From an uncultured Planctomycetaceae bacterium (lineage in GTDB: Bacteria; Planctomycetota; Planctomycetia; Pirellulales; UBA1268), in the NCBI GenBank assembly GCA_903885855.1, contig CAISKG010000320.1:1-12288 (forward strand): 12,288 nt of DNA. The letters run 5' to 3'. The notes beneath the pieces were generated by a model. That model was not told the origin of the DNA and ran no database searches. It saw only the letters and a program-made list of their open reading frames with translations. Below are positions 1 through 5,922 of the stretch, one piece after another. Positions within the stretch are counted from its first letter, which is position 1; every line of letters begins with the position of its first letter. Position numbers and translations under genes: made by a program.

Positions 1-1
1 C

Positions 2-787
2 CCCGTCGGCACCGGAGGCGTGGGCGCCGCACCCGCGTCGACGCCGCTGCCGCCGGCGGCCGTCCCCTCGCTCGACGCCGCCGCCGCCGCCGGGAGGGGC
101 CCGGGCGGGGTGGTCCGCGCGTTGCCCAGCGAGTACCGCGGTCGTCCCCTCCACATCCTCGCCTCGCGGCGCTTCGCCTGGGAGTACGAGATGCAGGTCG
201 ACCGCCCCGACGCGGGCCCCGTGCGCGTCGAACTGTGGAGCACCACCGACGGCGGCTTCACCTGGCAGCGTGCCGCGGTCGACGACGACACGCGCAGCCC
301 CATCGACGTCACCCTGCCGACCGCCGGATTCTTCGGCTTCCGGCTCGAGATCGTGCCCGATGCGCCGGGAGCCGGCGGCGGTCCGCGGTCGGGCGAAATG
401 CCCGAGGGGTGGATCGGCATCGACGACGACCCGCCACAGGTGGAGATCGTCGCCGCGGCACGCGTCGAGGGCGACCCGTCCAACACGGTGCTCGTGCGCT
501 GGCTGGCACGCGACAAGCTCCTCGCCCCGGCGAGCATCCGTCTGCTCCACTCGCCCAACCCCGACGGGCCGTGGGCGACGATCGCCGAGGGGCTCGAGGG
601 GGAGGGGGAGCTCCCCTGGATCCCCGACCGGAACGTGCCGGCGCGCGTCTTCATCCGCGTCGAGGCGGCCGACGCGGCCGGCAACACCGGGCAGGCGACC
701 ACCCCCGATGCCGTGACGATCGCCGTGCCGCGCGCCGTGGGCAAGCTGGGCGGCGTGCGGCCGATCGCCCCGGGCGGCGCCCCCTGA
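2..787 (+). CDS. C-terminal part of a probably secreted beta-sandwich (Ig/FN3-like) protein, function unknown
   Basis: The frame is open from the left edge, so the gene is cut at its 5' end. A GTG at position 20 exists, but the GGAGG before it is only one base away, so it is unlikely to be the true start. The visible part starts with an Ala/Pro/Gly-rich low-complexity linker, followed by two beta-rich stretches. The first (roughly residues 45-115 counted from position 20) has the pattern VRVELWSTTDGGFTW. The second (roughly 140-240) ends with VEAADAAGNTG, the 'D-x-AGN-x-G' signature common at the end of bacterial Ig-like domains. No catalytic motif is visible. Proteins of this build are usually exported or surface-located, which is inference here because the N-terminus is missing. 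It lies 166 bases upstream of holA and is probably a separate transcription unit. I do not recognise a named family. Confidence 0.7.
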   Translation, partial: PVGTGGVGAAPASTPLPPAAVPSLDAAAAAGRGPGGVVRALPSEYRGRPLHILASRRFAWEYEMQVDRPDAGPVRVELWSTTDGGFTWQRAAVDDDTRSPIDVTLPTAGFFGFRLEIVPDAPGAGGGPRSGEMPEGWIGIDDDPPQVEIVAAARVEGDPSNTVLVRWLARDKLLAPASIRLLHSPNPDGPWATIAEGLEGEGELPWIPDRNVPARVFIRVEAADAAGNTGQATTPDAVTIAVPRAVGKLGGVRPIAPGGAP

Positions 788-862
788 CGGTCGGCCGGGG
801 CGCCCGCGGCGCCGCACGGCTCCCCGGAGGCGTGCTTTCCCGGGGCGGCGCGGAGGAAACGG

Positions 863-884
863 GCGTGGATGCCTTTTTCCACGC
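863..884. repeat. Perfect 7-bp inverted repeat between the beta-sandwich gene and holA
   Basis: GCGTGGA (863-869) and TCCACGC (878-884) are exact reverse complements around an 8-base T-rich loop. No T-run follows the right arm on the + strand, so a classical intrinsic terminator is not shown. Because it lies about ten bases upstream of the candidate -10 box of holA, it could also be an operator or a leftover attenuating hairpin. The role is unknown. Confidence 0.4.
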
Positions 885-893
885 AGCGACGGC

Positions 894-899
894 TACACT
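894..899 (+). promoter_or_regulatory. Candidate -10 box of the holA-purB operon
   Basis: TACACT in the context GCTACACT lies 55 bases upstream of the holA GTG and matches TATAAT at four of six positions. The same octamer GCTACACT occurs upstream of the terC gene. No convincing TTGACA-like -35 box is seen at 16-18 bases, so this rests only on the -10 and its position. Confidence 0.3.
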
Positions 900-953
900 C
901 GGCCGCTCCGCGGATGGAGCGCCCCGCGGACCTTCCCCCGCGAGTCCGAGCCC

Positions 954-2084
954 GTGGCCGATGCCCCCGTCGCCATCGAGATTCTCCGCCACCCGGACCG
1001 GTGGAGCCCGCCCCCGGCGGCGGTGCTGGCGCTGGTGGGCGACGAGCCGTTCCTCGCCGGCCGGATGCTCCTCCTGCTCCGTGACCGGCTGGTGCCCGAC
1101 GACGCCGACCGCTCCTGGGCCTGGCGGGAGTTCGACGGGGACCAGATCGAGGATGCGCGCGACGTGTTCGACGAGGTGGCGACGGTGCCCTTGTTCGGCG
1201 ACGCGACGCGCGTCGCGGTGGTCCGGGGGGCCGATCCGTTCGTGACCCGCTGCCGGCCGGCGCTCGAGGCGCTGGCCGCCGCCCCGCGCGGCGCGCGGGG
1301 CGTGGTGGTGCTCGTGGTCAAGTCGCTCCCCTCGAACACGCGGCTGGCCAAGGCGCTGGCGGCCGCGGGCGGGATCGTCGACCTCGCCGTGCCGCAGCGG
1401 GCGGACCTCGCCGCCTGGGTGCGGCAGTGGGCGTCGTCGCACCACCGCCTCGCGCTCGAGCCGGCCACCGCCGAGCGTCTCCTGGAGCGCCTCGGCCGCG
1501 ACCTCGGCCAGGTGGATCAGGTGCTCAGGCGTGTGGCGGCGGCCCGCGCCGCCGACGCCGGCGCGGTGCGGCCGGAGGAGATCGACGACGTCGCCGGCAG
1601 CGCCCAGGAGCGCTCCGCCTGGGGGATGGTGGACGACGCCGCCTCCGGCGACGCGGGGAAGGCGCTGGCGGCGCTGGCCGACCTGCTGGCGGCCGGGGAG
1701 AGCCCCGTGGCCCTCCTGGCCCAGTCGGCCACGAGCCTGCGCCGGCTGGCGACCGCGGCCCGGATCCTCGCCCCTCCCCCCGGCGCGGCGCGGCCCCCCT
1801 CCTTCGACGAGGCGCTCAAGCGCGCCGGCGTGGCGGCCTGGCCGAAGGCGCTGGCCCAGGCGCGCGAGGCGCTGCAGCAGCTCGGCCGGCAGCGGGCCCT
1901 GCGTCTCCCCCAGGCGCTGGCCGACCTCGACCGGGCGCTCAAAGGGGAGGCCTCGCGCGGCCTGCGCGCCCGACTGGCACTGGAACGGCTCGTGTGCATG
2001 ATGGCCCGTGAGACGCCGCCGGGCCGCGTTGCCGGTCCGCAGCGCGGTGCCGCCCCCGCCGATCACCCCGGAGACCGACCGTGA
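954..2084 (+). CDS. holA: DNA polymerase III subunit delta (clamp-loader subunit)
   Basis: Delta is the clamp-loader subunit that opens the beta sliding clamp ring so it can be loaded on primed DNA. The 376-residue product has the family layout. An N-terminal P-loop-like but degenerate AAA+ domain starts with LALVGDEPFL (25-34); this GDEPFL motif is typical of HolA, which lacks a true Walker A. RVAVVRGAD (86-94) and LPSNTRLAKAL (125-135, the 'D/N-x-R' segment) follow. The C-terminal collar domain is helical (about 215-350), and the last 25 residues are a Pro/Gly-rich tail without homology that I can see. The GTG start has no clear Shine-Dalgarno sequence, and no better in-frame start is evident before the conserved region. 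Its TGA overlaps the GTG of purB in the sequence GTGA, indicating translational coupling. Confidence 0.88.
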   Translation: MADAPVAIEILRHPDRWSPPPAAVLALVGDEPFLAGRMLLLLRDRLVPDDADRSWAWREFDGDQIEDARDVFDEVATVPLFGDATRVAVVRGADPFVTRCRPALEALAAAPRGARGVVVLVVKSLPSNTRLAKALAAAGGIVDLAVPQRADLAAWVRQWASSHHRLALEPATAERLLERLGRDLGQVDQVLRRVAAARAADAGAVRPEEIDDVAGSAQERSAWGMVDDAASGDAGKALAALADLLAAGESPVALLAQSATSLRRLATAARILAPPPGAARPPSFDEALKRAGVAAWPKALAQAREALQQLGRQRALRLPQALADLDRALKGEASRGLRARLALERLVCMMARETPPGRVAGPQRGAAPADHPGDRP

Positions 2085-3526
2085 ACCAGGACGGACAGCC
2101 CGATCCCCGCCGCGACGTGTGGGAGAATCCGCTCGCCTCGCGCTACGCCTCGCCCGAGATGACGCGCCTCTGGAGCGACCGCAACCGCTACCGCACCTGG
2201 CGGGAGGTGTGGCTGGCGCTGGCGGAGGCGGAGGCCGAGCTGGGCCTTCCGATCACCCCGGAGCAGATCGGGCAGTTGCGTGCGAACCTCGAGCCGGTCG
2301 ACTTCGCCCGCGCGGCGGCCTACGAGCGCCGCATGCGTCACGACGTCTTCGCCCACCTCCACACCTACGGCGACGCGGCGCCGGCGGCGCGGCCCATCCT
2401 CCACCTGGGGGCGACAAGCGCGTTCGTCACCGACAACACCGATCTGATCCTGATGCGCGATTCGCTCGACCTGCTCGCCGCGCGGATCGCCGCGGCGGTC
2501 GAGGCGCTCGCCGCCCGGGCCGCCGAGACGCGCGATCTGGTGTGCCTCGGCCTGACCCACCTCCAGCCGGCGCAGCCCACCACGATCGGCAAGCGCATCT
2601 GCCTGTGGATCCACGACCTGCTCACGGATCTCGAGGAGATCCTCCACCGCCGCGCCGCCCTGCGCGCCCGCGGGTCGAAGGGGACCACCGGCACGCAGGC
2701 CAGCTTCCTCGAGTTGTTCGACGGCGATCACGCCCGCGTGCGCGCCCTCGACGAGCTGGTCTCCCGCAAGCTCGGCTTCGACGCCTCCTACGACGTCACC
2801 GGGCAGACCTACTCCCGCAAGGTCGACTCCCAGATCGTGGCGGTCCTGGCGGGGATCTCGGAGTCGACCCACAAGGCGGGCAACGACCTGCGTCTCTCGG
2901 CGGCATCGGGCGAACTCGAGGAGCCGTTCGAGCAGGATCAGGTGGGGTCGTCGGCCATGCCCTACAAGCGCAACCCCATGCGCGCGGAACGGATGTGCGG
3001 CCTGGCCCGGTTCGTGATGGGGCTCGCGACCACCGCCTCGCAGACCGCCGCCGTGCAGTGGTTCGAGCGCACGCTCGACGATTCCGCCCCCCGGCGGCTC
3101 GTGCTGCCGCAGGCCTTCCTCGCCACCGACGCCCAGCTCGTGCTCTACGCCAACATCGCCCGCGGCCTGGTGGTCATCCCCGGGGCGATCCGGCGCAACC
3201 TCGACGCCTACCTCCCCTTCCTGGCGGCGGAGCGGATCCTGATGGCGGGCACGAAGGCCGGCGGCGACCGGCAGACGCTCCACGAGGCCTTCCGACAGCA
3301 CAGCCACGCCACCACGGCGGCGATCCGCGAAGGAAGGCCCAACGACCTCCCCGAGCGGCTCCGGGCCGACCCGCTGTTCGCCGCGGTGAATCTGGATCGG
3401 GCGCTCGAGCCGCAGGGGCTCTCCGGCCGGGCCCCGGAGCAGGTCGACGAGTTCCTCGCCGGGCCGGTGCGGGCGGCGCTGGCACGCGTCCCACGCCGCG
3501 CGGAGGCGGCGGCGGTCCACGTCTGA
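2081..3526 (+). CDS. purB: Adenylosuccinate lyase, animal-like long type
   Basis: The enzyme cleaves SAICAR to AICAR and adenylosuccinate to AMP, releasing fumarate in both steps of purine synthesis. At 481 residues it carries the fumarase/aspartase superfamily signature GSSAMPYKRNP (289-299), whose serine in a mobile loop is the catalytic base in characterised homologues. It also has RHDVFAH (86-92), HLGATS (108-113), THLQPAQPTT (159-168; His160 is the expected second catalytic residue), and KGTTGTQASF (200-209). The N-terminal NPLASRYASPEM and the segment AVQWFERTLDDSA (324-336) are, as far as I remember them, nearly those of human ADSL, while the E. coli-type enzyme differs strongly here. 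The GTG start overlaps the holA stop by four bases. The gene ends 11 bases before the convergent fur stop, leaving almost no room for a terminator. Confidence 0.95.
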   Translation: MNQDGQPDPRRDVWENPLASRYASPEMTRLWSDRNRYRTWREVWLALAEAEAELGLPITPEQIGQLRANLEPVDFARAAAYERRMRHDVFAHLHTYGDAAPAARPILHLGATSAFVTDNTDLILMRDSLDLLAARIAAAVEALAARAAETRDLVCLGLTHLQPAQPTTIGKRICLWIHDLLTDLEEILHRRAALRARGSKGTTGTQASFLELFDGDHARVRALDELVSRKLGFDASYDVTGQTYSRKVDSQIVAVLAGISESTHKAGNDLRLSAASGELEEPFEQDQVGSSAMPYKRNPMRAERMCGLARFVMGLATTASQTAAVQWFERTLDDSAPRRLVLPQAFLATDAQLVLYANIARGLVVIPGAIRRNLDAYLPFLAAERILMAGTKAGGDRQTLHEAFRQHSHATTAAIREGRPNDLPERLRADPLFAAVNLDRALEPQGLSGRAPEQVDEFLAGPVRAALARVPRRAEAAAVHV

Positions 3527-3537
3527 CGACCGGCCTG

Positions 3538-4044
3538 TCAGACGCGGTCCTGGTGGCGGGCCCGGCTGCGGGTGGAGCGGCAATCGCGGCACAGGCCGGT
3601 GACGATCAGGCGGTGGCCCGCCGCGCGGAACTGATGCCGCGAGGCGACGGCGTCGAGCAGGCGGGAAAGCTCGTCGCTCGAGAATTCGATGAGCGCCTGG
3701 CAGCCAGTGCAGTGCAGGTGGTCGTGCTGCGGGTAGCCGTAGTCGTGCTCGTAGACGGCGCGGCCGTCGAGCGTCATCTTCCGAAGCAGCCCCGCGTCGA
3801 CGAGTTCGGCGAGCGTCCGGTAGACGGTCGGCCGGCTGACCCGCGCCCCCTCGGGACTGCCGCGCAGTTCCGCCAGCAGCTGCTCCGCGTCGAAATGCTC
3901 GTGGTGGGCCGAGACGTGCTCCACGATGGCGCGGCGCTGCCGCGTGATGCGCTTCCCCCGCGCCTGCAGGAACTCCTCGAACCGCTCGCGCGGCGTCATC
4001 GACACCGCGACCTTGCCGAGCGAGAAATCGGAGGTCAGGGGCAT
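3538..4044 (-). CDS. fur: Fur family metal-dependent transcriptional regulator
   Basis: Fur proteins are dimeric repressors that bind DNA when loaded with a divalent metal, usually ferrous iron. The 168-residue product has an N-terminal winged helix with the recognition segment SRPTVYRTLAELVDAGLL (70-87). A hinge follows, then a dimerisation domain with the metal cluster HDHLHC-x2-C (107-115). The second CxxC pair at 152-155 gives, with Cys112 and Cys115, the four-cysteine structural zinc site seen in many Fur/PerR proteins. HEHFDAEQL (48-56) contributes further conserved metal-site histidine and glutamate residues. The family cannot be split safely into Fur, Zur or PerR from sequence alone; Fur is the default. 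Start choice: ATG at 4044 has a GGGAG about 11 bases upstream; an ATG at 3999 (residue 16) directly before the conserved helix is an alternative. It is convergent with purB and separated from the upstream flgM-like gene by a strong hairpin. Confidence 0.9.
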   Translation of the reverse strand: MPLTSDFSLGKVAVSMTPRERFEEFLQARGKRITRQRRAIVEHVSAHHEHFDAEQLLAELRGSPEGARVSRPTVYRTLAELVDAGLLRKMTLDGRAVYEHDYGYPQHDHLHCTGCQALIEFSSDELSRLLDAVASRHQFRAAGHRLIVTGLCRDCRSTRSRARHQDRV

Positions 4045-4071
4045 GGGGCGGGGGCTCCCGGGGGATCCCCG

Positions 4072-4080
4072 ATTCTACCA
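4072..4080 (-). promoter_or_regulatory. Candidate extended -10 promoter of fur
   Basis: On the minus strand the sequence reads TGGTAGAAT: an extended -10 'TG' one base before TAGAAT, which matches TATAAT at five of six positions. It lies about 27 bases upstream of the fur ATG. No good -35 box is visible, which extended -10 promoters tolerate. A GGGGATCCCC palindrome (4061-4070) sits between the -10 and the start codon and could be an operator, but it does not match a Fur box. Confidence 0.4.
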
Positions 4081-4127
4081 CCCTGCCCCGGGATCGCGTC
4101 GGCCGGCGCCCGCGGCGTGGGAAACGG

Positions 4128-4159
4128 CGACGGCCGGGCCGTCGCCGGCCCGGCCGTCG
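4128..4159 (-). terminator. Strong hairpin between flgM-like gene and fur, probable terminator
   Basis: Two 14-base arms (4128-4141 and 4146-4159) are perfectly complementary, almost all G-C, around a four-base loop TCGC. On the minus strand it lies 57 bases after the flgM-like stop and is followed by only three T bases, so the U-tract is poor. Position and stem strength argue for termination of the flagellar transcript before fur. A role in mRNA 3' end stability is the alternative. Confidence 0.55.
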
Positions 4160-4216
4160 TGATGATTCCACCGGCGTGGACGCCGCTCAGGCGGCCGCAG
4201 CCCCGCCCGGACCGGA

Positions 4217-4507
4217 TCAGCCGATCCGGTCGAGGAGCCGCTCGAGGGCCACGTCGAGCTTTTCGGGGGTCTCGTAGCGCCCCTCCGCGATCGCGGTGCG
4301 GATCGCCTGCACGCGGTCGAAGCGGATGTCGGAGGCGGTCTCGGCCGCCCGGACACCGTCCACCGAGAGATCGACCTGGTCGCGCACCTGGCCGACGCCG
4401 ACGCCGGCCGCCGACTGCGCGCCCTTGGCGGTCTCCACCGAGCCGGTCGCGCCGACGGCCGACGCGGCCCGCGCGCCCTGCGTGAACGTGATGCCGAAGA
4501 TGTTCAT
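4217..4507 (-). CDS. flgM: FlgM-like anti-sigma-28 factor
   Basis: FlgM binds the flagellar sigma factor FliA and keeps late flagellar genes off until the hook-basal body is finished, when it is exported through the flagellar apparatus. The 96-residue product has an N-terminal Ala/Gly/Thr-rich stretch with little structure (about 1-40), as expected for this natively unfolded family. The C-terminal sigma-binding part is DQVDLSVDG (43-51), then IRFDRVQAIRTAIAEGRYE (61-79) and a helix to the end, which matches the usual FlgM pattern 'R-x-D-K-V-x-x-I-R-x-x-I-x-x-G-x-Y'. The family length is about 90-100 residues. Start choice is firm because AAGGAG stands seven bases before the ATG. It is the next gene after fliA on the same strand, which supports a sigma/anti-sigma pair. 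A 9-bp inverted repeat (4210-4231) spans the stop codon. Confidence 0.85.
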   Translation of the reverse strand: MNIFGITFTQGARAASAVGATGSVETAKGAQSAAGVGVGQVRDQVDLSVDGVRAAETASDIRFDRVQAIRTAIAEGRYETPEKLDVALERLLDRIG

Positions 4508-4514
4508 GATGGTG

Positions 4515-4520
4515 CTCCTT
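4515..4520 (-). promoter_or_regulatory. Ribosome binding site of the flgM-like gene
   Basis: Minus-strand AAGGAG, seven bases before the ATG at 4507. It is the best Shine-Dalgarno sequence in the window and fixes the start. Confidence 0.8.
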
Positions 4521-4555
4521 GCAGGCGTGTCCGATTCCCCTCGCCCACCGGTTCC

Positions 4556-4574
4556 GACCCCGGGGCCCGGGGTC
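4556..4574. repeat. 19-base near-perfect palindrome in the flgM leader
   Basis: GACCCCGGG and CCCGGGGTC are exact reverse complements around a single central base. The element lies about 50-67 bases upstream of the flgM ATG. It could be a dimeric operator or a leader hairpin; the sequence alone does not decide. Confidence 0.45.
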
Positions 4575-4824
4575 CTACGTCACCGCCACCGGCGGGGTTC
4601 GTCATGTCGGAAGGAAGGAAACCGCTCCGTCCTGTCTCCCATTGTTGCCGCGCTTCCGCGGATCGACGACACCGATCGTCGCCCGCCGTCCCTCCCGCCA
4701 CCGGGCCTGGGGACGCCGCGGCCCAACCTTTCTTCATCGGCGCCGATCCGGCCCGGACTTCAGAAAAAAAACTCGCTCCTCGCACCCGCCCCGACCATCG
4801 CCACGCGCCGCCGCCCGCCCATTC

Positions 4825-4905
4825 CCCCCAGTTTCCGGGGCCACGGCTCCGAGCCCAGTTTCGAGCCCAGTTTCGGGGCCCCAGCTGCCAGGGCCCCAAC
4901 TGCCG
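4825..4905. repeat. Short degenerate repeat array downstream of fliA
   Basis: The 12-mer GAGCCCAGTTTC occurs twice in exact tandem (4851-4862, 4863-4874). A related CCCCAGTTTCCGGGG lies just before (4827-4840). Two further units, GGGGCCCCAGCTGCCA (4875-4890) and GGGCCCCAACTGCCG (4891-4905), follow directly. All share a CCCAGTT / CCCAGCT / CCCAACT core. The last two units form an inverted repeat GGGGCCC (4875-4881) / GGGCCCC (4891-4897) with a nine-base loop, 31 bases past the fliA stop, a possible weak terminator without a T-tract. Confidence 0.55.
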
Positions 4906-4928
4906 CCGGGCCGCGGTCCGGGCGGGCG

Positions 4929-5723
4929 TCACATCGCGAATTCCGGACGCCGCCGCTCCAACTGGGCCTGGAGCCGCTCGACGATGGCGCTGTGCATCTG
5001 GCTGACGCGGCTCTCGGAGAGATCGAGGGTGGCCCCGATCTCCTTCATCGTCAGCTCTTCGTAGTAATAGAGGATGATGATCAGGCGCTCGTTGCGGTTG
5101 AGCCCCTTGGTGACCAGCCGCATCAGATCGGCCTTCTGGATCCGGCGGGTGGGGTCCTCGCCCTTCTTGTCCTCGAGGATGTCGATCTCGCGGACGTCCT
5201 TGGAGCTGTCGGTCTCGCACCACTTCTTGTTGAGGCTCACGAGGCTCGCGGCGTTGGCCTCGACGAGGAGCTTCTCGAAGTCCTCGCGCGACAGCTGCAT
5301 GTATTCGGCCACCTCGGCGTCGGCCGGGGTGCGTCCCAGCTTGGCCTCGAGCGTCTTGATCGCCTCGTTGAGCTTGCTGGCCTTGCTGCGCACCAGCCGC
5401 GGCACCCAGTCCATGGTGCGCAGCTCGTCGAGCATCGCCCCGCGGATGCGCGGCACGCAGTAGGTCTCGAACTTCACGCCGCGGGTCATGTCGAACGCGT
5501 CGATGGCGTCCATCAGCCCGAACGTGCCGGCGCTGGTCAGGTCGTCGAGCTCGACCCCCTCGGGGAGGCGCGACCAGATGCGCTCGCCGTTGTAGCGCAC
5601 CAGCGGCAGGTAGATCTCGATGAGACGGTTACGGAGATCCTCGTTGGACTGGTCGGCCTTGAAGCGCCGCCACAGCTCCTGGATGTCCTCGACCGTCAGT
5701 TGGGCAGCTGGATTATTCGCCAC
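4929..5723 (-). CDS. fliA: FliA/WhiG-family flagellar sigma factor (sigma-28)
   Basis: FliA-type sigma factors direct RNA polymerase to late flagellar and chemotaxis promoters. The 264-residue length fits the family. Region 2 spans about 34-105 and includes the core-binding YLPLVRYNGERIW and the -10 recognition segment GVKFETYCVPRIRGAMLDELR-like block (82-102), which is diagnostic for FliA/WhiG. Region 3 follows (about 110-160, with LGRTPADAEVAEYM). Region 4 has the helix-turn-helix LTMKEIGATLDLSESRVSQ (224-242) that reads the -35. The GTG start is supported by GGAGG five bases upstream; an ATG between them is out of frame. It lies downstream of flhA and upstream of the flgM-like gene, a normal flagellar context. 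The 199-base gap to flhA contains its own sigma-28-like promoter, suggesting autoregulation. Confidence 0.93.
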   Translation of the reverse strand: MANNPAAQLTVEDIQELWRRFKADQSNEDLRNRLIEIYLPLVRYNGERIWSRLPEGVELDDLTSAGTFGLMDAIDAFDMTRGVKFETYCVPRIRGAMLDELRTMDWVPRLVRSKASKLNEAIKTLEAKLGRTPADAEVAEYMQLSREDFEKLLVEANAASLVSLNKKWCETDSSKDVREIDILEDKKGEDPTRRIQKADLMRLVTKGLNRNERLIIILYYYEELTMKEIGATLDLSESRVSQMHSAIVERLQAQLERRRPEFAM

Positions 5724-5728
5724 GTCAT

Positions 5729-5733
5729 CCTCC
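5729..5733 (-). promoter_or_regulatory. Ribosome binding site of fliA, deciding a GTG start
   Basis: Minus-strand GGAGG stands five bases before GTG at 5723. An ATG overlaps the spacer but opens a different frame, so the GTG is the right start. Confidence 0.7.
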
Positions 5734-5816
5734 GTGAATGGGCGGGCTCGCCGCCGCCGGCGCTCGGCCCCGCCGGCGCGTGCCGCGGAGCCGGTTTCCG
5801 GCTGCCGAACCTCTCT

Positions 5817-5845
5817 CTATCGACCGTCCAGGCCCGGACTCTTGA
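5817..5845 (-). promoter_or_regulatory. Sigma-28-like promoter upstream of fliA
   Basis: On the minus strand TCAAG (5845-5841) is followed after 16 bases by GTCGATAG (5824-5817). Sigma-28 promoters of proteobacteria follow TCAAG/TAAA and GCCGATAA with about 15 bases between. The -10 matches at six of eight positions, the -35 core TCAAG is exact for the Pseudomonas-type consensus, and the spacing is one base longer. Transcription would start about 85 bases before the fliA GTG. Confidence 0.45.
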
Positions 5846-5899
5846 GCCTTTCATGCCCCCCCCGCAGGGCTTTCCCGATTCCTCCCGTCGATCCGACCG

Positions 5900-5919
5900 G
5901 CCGCGGCGGGGGCCGCGGC
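5900..5919 (-). terminator. Hairpin directly after flhA, weak terminator candidate
   Basis: GCCGCGG (5900-5906) and CCGCGGC (5913-5919) pair perfectly around a six-base loop, three bases after the flhA stop codon. There is no T-tract after it on the minus strand, so efficient intrinsic termination is doubtful. Confidence 0.35.
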
Positions 5920-5922
5920 ACC

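Larger units (their letters stand above)
4508..4928 (-). other. 421-base gene-free spacer between fliA and flgM
   Basis: No reading frame here looks like a real gene: the open frames are GC-rich shadows without family motifs or ribosome binding sites. The spacer contains, in the direction of transcription, a repeat array (4825-4905) with an embedded hairpin, an eight-base T-run on the minus strand (4764-4771) without a good stem before it, a small CGACGA/TCGTCG hairpin (4664-4681), a 19-base palindrome (4556-4574) and the flgM ribosome binding site. Such length is unusual in this dense region. It may hold the flgM promoter, but I could not identify a convincing -35/-10 pair. Confidence 0.6.

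Noticed and set aside
651..2066. Long minus-strand open frame opposite holA
   Set aside because: It is a GC-rich shadow: Arg/Gly/His-rich low-complexity translation without family motifs, while the opposite strand encodes a clear HolA.
4045..4127. Fur box upstream of fur
   Set aside because: Fur boxes are A/T-rich (GATAATGATAATCATTATC-like); only a GGGGATCCCC palindrome is found, which does not match.
2063..4171. Very long frames over purB and fur on the other strand or in another frame
   Set aside because: They run across two unrelated real genes and their translations are Arg/Pro/Gly-rich without recognisable domains, as expected from high GC third positions.
4504..5223. 239-codon minus-strand frame covering the fliA-flgM spacer
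   Set aside because: It begins inside fliA in another frame and the repeated QLGPWQLGPRNWARNWA-type part is only the translation of the repeat array; there is no ribosome binding site or family similarity.
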